The notes under the pieces were generated by a model. It did not search any database. It was not told the DNA's origin and saw only the letters and a program-made list of their open reading frames with translations. This document shows, one piece after another, positions 16,884 to 25,720 of a stretch of 35,376 nt of DNA. Both the position numbers and the translations under genes were made by a program. Origin of the DNA: an uncultured bacterium (GTDB taxonomy: Bacteria > Spirochaetota > UBA4802 > UB4802); contig CALEUQ010000053.1 of NCBI GenBank assembly GCA_937920495.1, forward strand, positions 1 through 35,376. The letters are read 5' to 3'. Position 1 is the stretch's first letter. Each line of letters begins with the position of its first letter.

Positions 16884-19385
16884 CTAAAACCTGTTATGTG
16901 AAACCCGCGCAATAACCTCATCCTGCAACTCTTTGCCAATAGATACAAAGTATGCATTGTATCCGGTTACCCGTACAAGCAGGTGGCGGTAATCTTGCGG
17001 ATGCTTTTGCGCATCCTTAAGCATCTCCGGATCCAGGATATTAATCTGCAACGCAGTACCCCCATTGGTTGCATACCCGCGCAAAAATGCCTTGAACTTG
17101 TGCCTGTGCTCAGGATCTTTCAGTAGTGAAGGATTAAACGTAATGGTGTGGCTTGCACCGTTGGGAAGCAGGTTCACGTATCCTGCAAAATCGCCAGGAT
17201 TGTCCTTGCCACCCAATACCTTCCCAACCGAATTTGCATTTGCTGTAGGACCATGTATATCGGCACCATTGACAGGGCATATTGCATTGGACAAAAACTG
17301 CCCCTTCTTGCGGCCATCGGGGGTTGCAGGCAAGATATATCCATCACCAACCCAGTAATTCCATGAAAGCATACCGGGTCTAAACTGTCTGCCAGTTGAC
17401 TTTGTTTTATACTTCCATGTCTCTTCAGCCCACAGCTGCATCACCGTAAGCCCCATGGCATCAGCTTCATCATCATCCCTGCCGTATTTTGGCGCACGAT
17501 TTTTTGCAATTGTGTGCAAGTACTCATATCCTTCCCAGTTAGCCTTTAGTGCTTTGATAAGCTCATCCATGCTGCATACTTTTTTATCATACACCATATA
17601 TTTAATCGCCAGAAGCGAATCAACAGTGGTGGCGTACGTTACTGCCTCAAGCGTTGTGAAGCTGATTTCAGCAGCACCCTGCGTGATATCTTTCCCTTTT
17701 TCAGCACAGCCTTTTACAAGGCATGACAGGTATGGCGTTGGATGATACAGTGCACGGATGCGTTCGGACTCCTCATATAGCTCAACTATCTTTTTAATAA
17801 TAAACTTTGTCTGGATTTCATAGGCCTTCCAGAAATCTTCAAATGTTTTAAATTTTCGGGCATCACCTGTTTTTGGCCCAATCTGTGTCACAGGTTCAAC
17901 CTTGCCTGTGACCGGGTCAACAAACGGGAAGAAATCTTTTCCATTGTTTAATGCCAGTTCAACAGCTTTTGCTAAGTTAAGGTTATTATCAACAGTGCCT
18001 GAGCGGTCATTGCCCACCATGGTGTTTTCAAGGCATCCTACCGGGGCATACTCATGCACATTACTTTCATTTATTAAATGTTGTAACCCTGCCTTCCTTG
18101 CTTCACGAAGCATCCCTGCCATCGAACGCTCATCAAAGTTGAGCAAAAACGGCGCACCCTGGCAGGATGCAATCATATCAACAACCTTATCAAGCAGTGC
18201 ATCAGGACTCTTACGGTGTAGCCTTATATTTGGCTTTGGCTCAAGTATGGGCGACATCTCATCAATGACTTCAAGAAATGCAAAAGTCAGGTCATTTGCC
18301 ATGTCATTGCCGTCTTTTCCCAATCCCGCCAGCGTAATAAGCTGTCCAAAGCCTGATGTTATCCCCTGATTGCCGGTGCGTATCATAGCATCATACGCCG
18401 TATTACAGTGTATAAAGAAGCATTTCAATATCTCTTTGCCAAACTCACGGTCCATCCCTCTGGCAAGAGAGTACTGCCAGTATGGATACAGGTACTGATC
18501 TATGCGGCCAAATGACACACCGGGTCCTGGATAGTTTTCATCGCTCATGACAAGCATATGGGCAAGCCACAACGCCTGCACTGCTTCCCAGAATGTGGTG
18601 GCTGGTTCCCACGGAACCTTCTCTAAATTGGCAGCCATCTGCAAAAGCTCTTCTCTGCGTGAAGAGTTGGATTCTTCTTTAGCACGATGCGTGCATTCTT
18701 TTGCATACTGCAGCGCTACATCGCGTGGCATGGTGGAAGCTATCATCATGGCTTTAAGCTGTGCACCCTTTGCGCCTTTTTTTTCTTTGGGCGATAGTTG
18801 ATTGTAATACCCTTCTATCTCCGAATAAATGCCCTTAAATCCAATCTTCAGCACCTTTGCATAATCAGGTATAAGATGACCGCTGGTTGCACCTGCGTTG
18901 CCAAACCCGTGGTCGTGAAACCACTTCATCTTTGCACGTGCCCCGTTTTTTCCCATCACACGTTTTGTGCGCTTTTTCATTTCGCTTTTGGTAAGACACA
19001 TGGATGTCTGAATGTTGAAGCGAGCACCAGCAATTAAATCCCCCGGCAATATTTCATGCGGCAGATGATGTACCATCACTTCTTTATTAAACCACGCACG
19101 TCGTTCAGGAATGCTCCACCTGAAAAAATCTTTGGGAACCTCAACCTTATGCGCTGCCATCCTGTATGACTGATACATCGTCTGCATCAGCATGTAGGTT
19201 TCAGGTACAATATAAAAACTCATTTCATTAAACTGTGCATCCCACGGTGTTCCTGTAGTAAAGCTTTTATATTCATTGTTCCATTTCCTTTCAGCACCTT
19301 TGAAGTAGTAATCGCGCAACCACTGAATGCGCGGCGATAAATTCTTTGGCTGTTTTACTTTCTGTTGTGGTGATATCTGGCTCAT
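16884..19385 (-). CDS. pyruvate formate-lyase-like glycyl radical enzyme
   Basis: An 833-residue glycyl radical enzyme from the ATG at 19385 (MSQISPQQKVKQP), which has AAGGAGGCACT before it. An upstream in-frame ATG adds 19 residues without a ribosome site. The glycyl loop is RVTGYNAYFVSIG with Gly808, 25 residues from the end. The active-site cysteine is in PVGCLENTMVGND, with Cys451 followed by Glu453. True pyruvate formate-lyase has two adjacent cysteines, so this is a different class. The C-x-E arrangement is shared with eliminases (glycerol, choline, hydroxyproline) and arylacetate decarboxylases; an alkyl- or arylsuccinate synthase cannot be excluded. No microcompartment genes are nearby. 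It is co-transcribed with an activase and probably with a FadR-like regulator. Confidence 0.93.
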   Translation of the reverse strand: MSQISPQQKVKQPKNLSPRIQWLRDYYFKGAERKWNNEYKSFTTGTPWDAQFNEMSFYIVPETYMLMQTMYQSYRMAAHKVEVPKDFFRWSIPERRAWFNKEVMVHHLPHEILPGDLIAGARFNIQTSMCLTKSEMKKRTKRVMGKNGARAKMKWFHDHGFGNAGATSGHLIPDYAKVLKIGFKGIYSEIEGYYNQLSPKEKKGAKGAQLKAMMIASTMPRDVALQYAKECTHRAKEESNSSRREELLQMAANLEKVPWEPATTFWEAVQALWLAHMLVMSDENYPGPGVSFGRIDQYLYPYWQYSLARGMDREFGKEILKCFFIHCNTAYDAMIRTGNQGITSGFGQLITLAGLGKDGNDMANDLTFAFLEVIDEMSPILEPKPNIRLHRKSPDALLDKVVDMIASCQGAPFLLNFDERSMAGMLREARKAGLQHLINESNVHEYAPVGCLENTMVGNDRSGTVDNNLNLAKAVELALNNGKDFFPFVDPVTGKVEPVTQIGPKTGDARKFKTFEDFWKAYEIQTKFIIKKIVELYEESERIRALYHPTPYLSCLVKGCAEKGKDITQGAAEISFTTLEAVTYATTVDSLLAIKYMVYDKKVCSMDELIKALKANWEGYEYLHTIAKNRAPKYGRDDDEADAMGLTVMQLWAEETWKYKTKSTGRQFRPGMLSWNYWVGDGYILPATPDGRKKGQFLSNAICPVNGADIHGPTANANSVGKVLGGKDNPGDFAGYVNLLPNGASHTITFNPSLLKDPEHRHKFKAFLRGYATNGGTALQINILDPEMLKDAQKHPQDYRHLLVRVTGYNAYFVSIGKELQDEVIARVSHNRF

Positions 19386-19494
19386 AGTGCCTCCTTGAAA
19401 AATATTATTTCTTACCTTATTCCCATCCGCTTTCCTTAACAAGGAGAGGGGTGGTTGGGTTCATCTTACATTCAGCCTTATTATCAGGCTATTA

Positions 19495-20226
19495 TTAACT
19501 TTTCTGATTACTACGTTTAATGTATTCTTTCAAATGCTGTTCTCCGTGTTCTAGCAGTGACTTCATTATTGTTACGGCTTTTTTGCTATTTTTTGTGGCG
19601 ATAGCTCCGGTAAGTTTTTCATGATGTGCAAACACAAACTCAACCACTAAAGGATTAAGGAAAAACTGGTAGGTGAGATTTGTATACACCTGCTTAAACG
19701 AATTGAGTAACAGCGGATAGACAACATTGCCGCTTGCAAGAGCAACAAGATGATGAAATCTGAAATCCACATCAACGATTGCCTGCGTCTGTGACGGCAA
19801 TAGTGTCTTTTCTTCATTTACTATCGCCCTGAATTGTTCAAGCTGCTGGCCGGTTCGGTTGATAGCTGCCAGCCTTACTGTTTCGGTCTCTATCAGTATG
19901 CGTGTAGCAAGCAGGCTCTCCAGAATATGCGGCTCAAGCTGTCCACTGCTGTAGGTGATAAGCGATTGTAAAATGGCAAGAGATCCGTGCATGCGGTAAT
20001 CATTCACCGTGACCCCATGGCGTGGACGTATTGACACAAGACCTTTCTGCTCCAGGATAATAAGCCCTTCATGCACCACAGGACGGCTGACACCTAATTT
20101 TTTTGCCAGATCACGTTCGGATGGTATCTTGTGGCCAATGGTAAGTTTTCCGGATATAATCAGCTCTTCAAAGCGCTTTACAAAAGCCTCTACAAGGCTA
20201 TCAGTTTTAAGCGGTTCTAAAAACAT
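19495..20226 (-). CDS. GntR-family transcriptional regulator (FadR/FCD type)
   Basis: A 243-residue regulator with an N-terminal winged helix (residues about 10-72: LTIGHKIPSERDLAKKLGVS then RPVVHEGLIILEQKGLV and SIRPRHGV). The C-terminal all-helical FCD effector domain includes the metal-ligand candidates DVDFRFHHLVALASG and FVFAHHEKLTGAI. FCD proteins usually sense small carboxylates or other pathway metabolites. The gene lies 109 bp upstream of the glycyl-radical enzyme on the same strand and has a perfect palindrome in the FadR-family operator pattern just upstream of its own start (20241-20267). It is probably autoregulated and controls the enzyme operon. GGGGTTGCT lies before the ATG. 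Two GCGATAG words lie within it (19598, 19821). Confidence 0.9.
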   Translation of the reverse strand: MFLEPLKTDSLVEAFVKRFEELIISGKLTIGHKIPSERDLAKKLGVSRPVVHEGLIILEQKGLVSIRPRHGVTVNDYRMHGSLAILQSLITYSSGQLEPHILESLLATRILIETETVRLAAINRTGQQLEQFRAIVNEEKTLLPSQTQAIVDVDFRFHHLVALASGNVVYPLLLNSFKQVYTNLTYQFFLNPLVVEFVFAHHEKLTGAIATKNSKKAVTIMKSLLEHGEQHLKEYIKRSNQKS

Positions 20227-20240
20227 AGCAACCCCACAAT

Positions 20241-20267
20241 TTGGTTGGTGGTATTACCACCAACCAA
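20241..20267. promoter_or_regulatory. palindromic operator of the GntR regulator
   Basis: Arms of 13 bp (TTGGTTGGTGGTA and its exact complement) flank a single central T. The core TGGTATTACCA matches the TNGTNNNACNA pattern described for FadR-subfamily GntR proteins. It begins 14 bp upstream of the regulator's start codon. The rest of the spacer 20227-20555 is AT-rich; TTGACA is present at 20331-20336 but without a convincing -10 box. Confidence 0.8.
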
Positions 20268-20555
20268 CTTAATGAACTTGCATATAAATGTCAAGATTTT
20301 TTCCTTATGTTTTCCTAAAACTAAAATCTATTGACAAAATGTAAAATACTCTCTGCACCAACATCCGCAAAATACATTATTCATGATTTTTTTACTTTTC
20401 ATCTTTTTTTGAAATAAAAATTGATTGTTTTTATGTATTCAATTATTATGTACAATTGTTTTAATCTGAAAGTGCTCTCATACAGTATTTCTTAAAATTA
20501 CCTGACGACTGATGAAGCATACACCATCACATCTAGAGGAATGCCGTCATAGAAG

Positions 20556-21320
20556 ATGTGGAAAAATCTATTATTTTTCAATTTATACAATATACCATGG
20601 CTATTTACAATGAAACAATATATACTGCTTACACCATTAGCTTTTTTACTTGTATTTTTTTCATCCGGGATTTACGCACTTGAACCAATTGATATTGCTG
20701 ATCCATTTACCTCTGCCAATGTTGCTCTTCAGTCAGAGTATCTTGAAGACAAAACGTTTTCACTTACCCTTGAAGATATACTCTACGGTAATTACACGTT
20801 TACTCCCAATACTCATCCATCATTTGCGTTTGGCCCAAAACGCTCTGCCTTCTGGATACGCTTTATGGTTAAAGCCGGCGGCACACTGCAGCTGCCGCGT
20901 TACATTGAATTTGATAACGCAGCGTTAGGCACAGTGGAAGTATACTGCCCCAGCCCACATGCTCCTGGTGGGTATATCAGCTTAAAGGGTGGATGGCAAA
21001 GTAGTGTAAGCCAGGAAATACCGTTTATGAGTCCCGCATTCAGGTTGCCTGCTGAAATCGATGATTCAAAGCCCCTTTTTATACGTATTGACACTCCCTA
21101 TCTTGCTACCACCGGGTGTTATTTGCGCTCACCCGATAATTTCATGATAACCGGGATGTCCCGGATACTTGTTTTAAGCGTAGCATTAGGCGTGTTACTA
21201 TCAATGTTTCTTTACAACTCCACAATATTTGTTTTTTTAAAGGACATTAACTATTTAAAATATATAATCTATGTCTTTATGATGATTATGTATCAGAGTG
21301 CAACAACAGGACAATTCTGA
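20556..21320 (+). pseudogene. 7TMR-DISM sensor, 5' part of a gene split by an in-frame TGA
   Basis: Residues from the alternative start at 20610 (MKQYILLTPLAFLLVFF...) form a signal peptide. An extracytoplasmic 7TMR-DISM extracellular (DISMED2) domain follows, with FGPKRSAFWIRFMVKAG, ITIDTP-like FIRIDTPYLATTGCY and LPRYIEFDNAALGTVEVY. The first membrane helices begin at MSRILVLSVALGVLLSM. The frame stops at TGA 21318-21320 after MYQSATTGQF and then continues in the same frame (YINNEIGCFLL) into the next feature. The full gene would be a membrane sensor with a cytoplasmic GGDEF output. The TGA falls where the family keeps a loop between membrane helices. This reads as a nonsense mutation or sequence error, since UGA is a stop elsewhere in the window. 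Confidence 0.75.
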
Positions 21321-22328
21321 TATATTAATAATGAAATAGGATGCTTTTTACTTTCATACATTACGTTAATCGTTGCATTGTTGCTTTTTGCAATGATATC
21401 ATTCGTTGTTTCATTTCTCAATTTACGGCGTTATGCTCCTATACACTATAAACTGATGCTGTCTATGACTATACCGGTATTAGTTATTTTTGTGCTTGCC
21501 ATTTTTCAACAACGCTTCATCACAAATACTGTTCTGTATTACATTGTGCTGGTGTTAGACATATTAATATTTACTGCAGGGATTGCGGCACTCCATTCTG
21601 GCTTTACACCTGCAAAATATTTCCTGTTAGCATGGATTTTTGTATTAGGTAGTGCAATGATATTTGTTTTCAGAGGTCTTGGAATACTTCCTCAGACACC
21701 AGCCACCTATTATGCTATCTTTATTGGTTCAGCAATTGAATCAATAGTACTGTCTTTTGCCCTTGGCAACAGAATCAAATTGATACGCGAAGAAAGCGAA
21801 GAACTAAAACGCAAAGAAATTGAACTTGAAAAATTATCAGTAACCGATAGCCTCACAGGCCTTTATAACAAACGCTATATGAACAAAACATTATCAGAAA
21901 TAATAACCCAAAAATCCCGTGATACACACCCCATATCGCTCATAATGATTGACCTTGACTATTTTAAGCGGTTCAACGACATGTACGGACATATTGAAGG
22001 GGATATGTTGCTATCGTTTTTTTCGTCAATGCTTAAAACCATGACAAGGAATAATGACATACCCTGCAGGTATGGCGGAGAAGAATTTGTAGTAATTCTA
22101 CTGAACACAGATATAAAAGAAGCAACCTTTATTGCAGAAAGATTACGAACTCGTTTTGCCCAAACCGCCTTTGAAACCAGGTCAGGTGAAAAAATTACTG
22201 TAACATTGAGTGCTGGCATCACCACATTAAGACCACATGATACCACAGAAACATTCTTGAAACGCGCAGATGCCGCTTTATACCGTGCCAAAGAAGGTGG
22301 CAGGAATAGATGCCAGGTGGAGATGTAA
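21321..22328 (+). pseudogene. diguanylate cyclase part (7TM helices plus GGDEF) of the split 7TMR-DISM gene
   Basis: This continues the frame of the upstream piece after the TGA. It carries the remaining membrane helices (LLFAMISFVVSFLNLRRY, VLYYIVLVLDILIFTAGIAA, WIFVLGSAMIFVF, IESIVLSFALGNRIKL) and a short coiled coil (REESEELKRKEIELEKL). A full GGDEF domain follows (DSLTGLYNKRYMNKTL, LIMIDLDYFKRFND, YGGEEFVVILL, RADAALYRAKEGGRNR). The active site is GGEEF with metal-binding Asp residues in place, so the cyclase domain is enzymatically complete and would make cyclic-di-GMP. A TTG at 21378 could start it independently, but no clear ribosome site is seen there. No RxxD inhibitory site is evident before GGEEF. 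Confidence 0.8.
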
Positions 22329-22412
22329 AAAGGTGGGGATAGTTTTGCAATATTGAAAATGTATAATGTAAATTGAAGAATGTAATTCATTTATACAAGA
22401 GAATATATATAG

Positions 22413-22702
22413 CTAAATTCCTCTATTTACCCAAAGCGCCATGTCAATAGCACGTAAGCATGGCTCGTAAAAATTTGAGAATATAATTTCCAATACATTA
22501 TAGCAATAAGTAATTTTATAGGAAATTTTTTTATTTCTCCATTCCTTATTAAGGGAACAATTCTTTGGACTTCGGGGAGTATTTTGTTGTAACATTCTCT
22601 ATCGGTTTTTGATCTTTCATCAAAATAATCTAATAACTCACTCTCACAATTAAATTTTTTACACATTCTATCTAATTCATATACAATTGATTTATATCCC
22701 AT
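22413..22702 (-). pseudogene. small unknown gene, probably frameshifted
   Basis: From the ATG at 22702 the frame reads MGYKSIVYELDRMCKKFNCE and then DYFDERSKTDRECYNKILPE, a convincing soluble, charged start, and ends at about 22427. An overlapping frame ends further on at 22413 with FYEPCLRAIDMALWVNRGI, which looks more protein-like than the terminal frame (TSHAYVLLTWRFG). A single-base indel near 22475-22490 would join the first part to the second. The C-terminal LRAIDMALWVN pattern faintly recalls the tail of DNA glycosylase-like proteins, but I do not assign it. It lies downstream of the nuclease-like gene on the same strand, at the left edge of the AT-rich island. Confidence 0.45.
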
Positions 22703-22814
22703 GAAAAATTTATTAAGGGATCTTTTAATATTTAATATTCATTACATTTTTCCGTTTTTCTTTGTTTATTTCTTTTTGTCATATAATCATCTTCTATTTA
22801 TTCTTAAATAAATT

Positions 22815-23765
22815 CTAATTTTTAATCCAGTCTTTATATGAACTTATTAATAAATACTTTTTGGGTTTTCCGGAATTATCAAATTCTACAGGCTCTAATA
22901 TTTCATGTTTATTCCACTTAGATGATCTTGTAGTACCGCTTTTGCAATAATCACTGAATGAACCATATTTGCTTGAATCTATTCCCAAATCTTTTGGAGA
23001 AAAAGGTTTTTCAAAGACATCCCAATTTAACCTTTCGCCTGCTTCAATAATAGCTGATAATAAAGATATATTCTTTTTTATTGCTTTGCGTTCTTGGTCA
23101 GAATAGATTTCCTCCTGCTGAAGAATTGAATTACACATAACTTTAAAAGCTCTTAAGTTATCAGGATATACCGCATCATAACAATAACCACCATTAATTT
23201 TCTTTAAATTTTTTTTTAAATATGATTTTTGCATGATCATATCAAAAGATGGCATATTTGCAATTATATTATTTTCACCGTTATTAAATTTATCTGCTTG
23301 TGATTGTTTTAAATTACGTAACCAAATGTAGGTTGCTATAAAACACTCTAAACCATATTTTTCCAATAAATCTTCTTTTAAGCATTTCATCTGAAACATT
23401 ACTTGATTATTGACAGTACCTTTATTACTTTGATAAATTACTGTTATACTTTGTGTAGCTTCCTCAAAACGTATATTAGGATTATCCTTGACTTCAATTA
23501 ATAATATAAATCTATCAAAATTAACATTTTCGTTCTTATTTTTTACCTTTAATAATCTTTTAAACTTTTTATCGAAATCACCTATCACTATTATATCAAT
23601 TTCTTTCTTTCCATAATAATTTGAAACAAAAAAGAGTCTACCCGTTTCGTTTTTTAATGCAGCTTTAAAAATATTTTTTAATTCTTCTACAGCCCTGAAT
23701 TCTCTTGTTGTAGTATCTCCAATAGTATATATATTTAAACTACCTATTTTTTCTTCCAATAACAT
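22815..23765 (-). CDS. putative PD-(D/E)xK nuclease-like protein
   Basis: A 316-residue AT-rich gene. Residues 50-95 show a restriction-endonuclease-like core: YYGKKEIDIIVIGD (Glu55, Asp57), then a spacer, then FILLIEVKDNP (Glu91, Lys93). This ExD...ExK spacing resembles the NERD-type nuclease-related domain. The remaining two thirds are basic and polar, with no helicase motif, so a classic NERD-helicase fusion is excluded. A defence or mobile-element role is plausible from context but not shown. The ribosome site is weak. Base composition and codon use (many AAA, ATT, TTT) differ from the genes left of 22.3 kb. Confidence 0.6.
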   Translation of the reverse strand: MLLEEKIGSLNIYTIGDTTTREFRAVEELKNIFKAALKNETGRLFFVSNYYGKKEIDIIVIGDFDKKFKRLLKVKNKNENVNFDRFILLIEVKDNPNIRFEEATQSITVIYQSNKGTVNNQVMFQMKCLKEDLLEKYGLECFIATYIWLRNLKQSQADKFNNGENNIIANMPSFDMIMQKSYLKKNLKKINGGYCYDAVYPDNLRAFKVMCNSILQQEEIYSDQERKAIKKNISLLSAIIEAGERLNWDVFEKPFSPKDLGIDSSKYGSFSDYCKSGTTRSSKWNKHEILEPVEFDNSGKPKKYLLISSYKDWIKN

Positions 23766-23829
23766 AAATATTCACTTTTTTATTTGATGACTACATACTA
23801 TGACGAAGAGTAACCTTCCCGATCATCTT

Positions 23830-23860
23830 TGTAGTGGAAACACTCTTTTATTCCACTGCA
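23830..23860. terminator. hairpin upstream of the nuclease-like gene
   Basis: TGTAGTGGAA (23830-23839) pairs with TTCCACTGCA (23851-23860), with one G-U type mismatch and an 11-base loop. The spacer 23766-24120 is otherwise AT-rich with no gene I can support. Terminator function is a guess, because only a weak T run follows. Confidence 0.35.
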
Positions 23861-24120
23861 AATATTTGGACTTTAGTATCATTTCTCAACTTTCTTCAAG
23901 CAAAATATTTACTAATACCCTAAACATTTTTAAATTATAATTTACCAACAATTAAATGTAAACAAATAGGTTAATGTAATAGTCAGGATATTAGTCAACC
24001 AATATCCTAATTTTTAATATAAAATTACTAAATATAAATAGCTTAAATAACTTTTAAAATTTGGAAAATAATAGATGAAATAAAAAATTATTCAAGAAAA
24101 AAATTTAAAAAATATTTTAA

Positions 24121-24300
24121 GTAAAGCTTCCAGATAGCATAATACTAAGATTGATAGAAACCTCTACGGGGACACATTCAACGCCTTAAGAAGTTACTCA
24201 ATTAATACAAAGAACCGCTCAATTGCTCTCAGAACAATATCCTAAGATAACTCCGCGTCTGATTGATTATATTATATGGTGTTATATGAGTGGCCGATAG
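24121..24300 (+). pseudogene. C-terminal remnant of an unknown protein, with an internal stop
   Basis: One frame reads VKLPDSIILRLIETSTGTHSTP, a TAA (24187-24189), then EVTQLIQRTAQLLSEQYP and KITPRLIDYIIWCYMSGR to a TAG at 24298-24300. The composition (helical, with aromatic and charged residues) is unlike the surrounding spacer, and the frame is protein-like on both sides of the stop. No start codon or ribosome site is present, so it looks like the tail of a decayed gene. I cannot name the family; the pattern PRLIDYIIWCYMSG may help a search. Confidence 0.5.
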
Positions 24301-24408
24301 TATGTACGCTTTGTACTGTTAAGTAACAATTTTCGTTGTTTAATCAGTTGTATAATTATTTTTTACATAGTATAATCTGCCTAAATATAATTTTGTTGGG
24401 GGTTATAT

Positions 24409-24696
24409 ATGTATAACTATATCTTATATATAGGCGATAAGAAATTTTGTTTTGAGTCAATAAACTGTCTTAAGGATTTTTATACAGTTATTTTTGATCA
24501 TTGCGATAATAGACGTCAGTTATTTTACAATATTATTAATGAAAATTATCAGCAATTAAAGAAGATTTATAAAGAATTTCCAATTGAAAATCGCAAACCA
24601 AAACGGTCAAGAATAATAAAATCAATTGATGTATTGTTCGATATATACGGCAGTATATACGGTATAAAGCATAATAGTAAGGAAATAGTAAAGTAA
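24409..24696 (+). CDS. small conserved-looking protein, FDHC/RR family, paralogue 1
   Basis: A 95-residue protein of no family I recognise. Its first half aligns with the protein at 27911: MYxYxLYI at the start, FxFES near residue 14, CL, then FDHC near residue 29, RRxL near 35 and IIxEN near 42. The second half is basic and helical (KPKRSRIIKSIDVLFDIY) with a matching xDxYxxxY ending. No signal peptide or membrane helix is seen. The start follows TTGGGGGTTATAT. The paired copies either side of the S1 and AAA+ genes suggest a role specific to this island, perhaps as partners of the ATPase. Function unknown. Confidence 0.75.
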   Translation: MYNYILYIGDKKFCFESINCLKDFYTVIFDHCDNRRQLFYNIINENYQQLKKIYKEFPIENRKPKRSRIIKSIDVLFDIYGSIYGIKHNSKEIVK

Positions 24697-24811
24697 GTTT
24701 GATTCATAGTTTTAAATGAGCATTTTCAATTATTTTATTTTTTTCTTTAAATGTTAAAATTTTTTAAAAAATTTTCTTGACTTTTATTTTTTATTTAGTA
24801 TCTTTAATGTC

Positions 24812-24844
24812 GTTATATAAATCAAAATTTGTGATTTATATAAC
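24812..24844. other. perfect 13-bp stem hairpin
   Basis: GTTATATAAATCA (24812-24824) and its exact complement (24832-24844) enclose a 7-base loop, in the 733-bp gene-free spacer 24697-25429. It sits 16 bp before a second, larger hairpin. The pair could be a structured RNA, a terminator for the upstream gene, or an element end. Confidence 0.6.
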
Positions 24845-24860
24845 AGTAACGGTTGATTGC

Positions 24861-24911
24861 AATAAAAAATATTCACCTACCAGCAATTGGAGGTAGTGAA
24901 TATTTTTTATT
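24861..24911. terminator. large hairpin, bidirectional terminator or structured element
   Basis: AATAAAAAATATTCAC (24861-24876) pairs perfectly with 24896-24911. After one bulged base the stem continues with TACC/GGTA, closing on about a 10-base loop. The outer A/T-rich ends give A-runs before and T-runs after, as in a bidirectional intrinsic terminator. A weaker hairpin (TTATCC/GGGATAA) follows at 24916-24937. Confidence 0.6.
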
Positions 24912-25035
24912 CAATTTATCCTTTTAAAAAGGGATAAAGTTTAATTTTTAAAAACTGTCCCTTTGTAGGGTATTATTGTTTCTTTTTTAAACAAATAGTT
25001 TAAAAAAGCGTTTTGTTATATAGTTTTATTATACA

Positions 25036-25053
25036 AATTTGTATATACAAATT
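25036..25053. promoter_or_regulatory. perfect 18-bp palindrome, operator-like
   Basis: AATTTGTATATACAAATT is perfectly palindromic with no loop, the form expected of a dimeric repressor site rather than an RNA hairpin. It lies about 380 bp upstream of the S1-domain gene. No regulator gene lies in the island, so the ligand protein is unknown, and an AT-rich background makes chance palindromes likelier. Confidence 0.35.
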
Positions 25054-25151
25054 ATATTTATTCCCTATACTCCTTTTTTTAATTACCTTTTCATAAAAAT
25101 ATCTGCCATAACAATAAATAATCTTCTGCTTATTTATCTATAGATATCTTT

Positions 25152-25230
25152 GGGGAACTTAAACAATTCACTTTATTAATTTAATAACGTCCCTTTTTGG
25201 GCACTTCTATTATGTAAAAACTGCTTTTTT
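25152..25230 (-). repeat. structured intergenic repeat, copy B
   Basis: Read on the minus strand this shares AAAAAAGCAGTTTTT (15 identical bases), GTGCCCAAAA and AAGTTCCC in the same order and near-equal spacing with 7301-7371. On the plus strand, AAAAACTGCTTTT (25216-25228) also pairs perfectly with AAAAGCAGTTTTT at 25250-25262, giving an extra terminator-like hairpin with a T tail. Confidence 0.65.
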
Positions 25231-25429
25231 GATTTTAAATTTTAGTGTTAAAAGCAGTTTTTTATATGTATCCTGTATTTTTGATGTAACCAGCTTTTGT
25301 GGTGGGTTAACTCCTCTCAACAATACCCACAATAATGTCTCTTTCCTATAAATTTTTCCCATTTTAATTTATTTAATTCTTTTTCATAGCTTAGAAATAC
25401 AATTAAAATCAACAATAAGGAGGTTTTAA

Positions 25430-25720
25430 ATGTATAAAAACTATGCGAAAAATTTAATGCGTATCCATAGTAAAATTTCTTCAGATTTTTACATTAATTA
25501 CTCAATGAATGAAAGTTTTAAACAGTACAAAACGGGAATGTTTGTTAAAGGTAAAATCTCAAAAGTAACCGACAGCTATGCATTAGCTAATCTTGATACG
25601 GTTTTGTGTGGCATTGTGCATATCAGCAAAATAGGTATGAAATCTGTACCATCTATGCATCAGATGTTTAAAACTGGAGATATCTGCGATTTCATTATCA
25701 TTCGCAAATTGCTAACTTAA
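25430..25720 (+). CDS. small S1-domain RNA-binding protein
   Basis: A 96-residue protein whose C-terminal 65 residues form an S1 (OB-fold) domain: YKTGMFVKGKISKVTDSYAL, then GIVHISKIG, then MFKTGDICDFIII. The KG-x-V start and the GIVHISKI strand are the usual S1 landmarks. The N-terminal 30 residues are variable. S1 domains bind single-stranded RNA, and single-domain forms act in translation or RNA decay. The gene has a strong ribosome site (AATAAGGAGGTTTTAA) and precedes the AAA+ gene by 163 bp on the same strand. A link between RNA binding and the ATPase is inferred only from proximity. Confidence 0.8.
   Translation: MYKNYAKNLMRIHSKISSDFYINYSMNESFKQYKTGMFVKGKISKVTDSYALANLDTVLCGIVHISKIGMKSVPSMHQMFKTGDICDFIIIRKLLT

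Noticed and set aside
16884..19385. Pyruvate formate-lyase proper (pflB)
   Set aside because: The adjacent Cys-Cys active site of PFL is absent; there is one Cys followed by Leu-Glu.
20331..20336. Promoter with TTGACA for the sensor gene
   Set aside because: No acceptable -10 box lies 16-18 bp downstream.
21318..21320. Selenocysteine at the in-frame TGA of the sensor gene
   Set aside because: No conserved Cys or Sec is expected in this loop of 7TMR-DISM proteins, and I saw no convincing SECIS-like hairpin just downstream.
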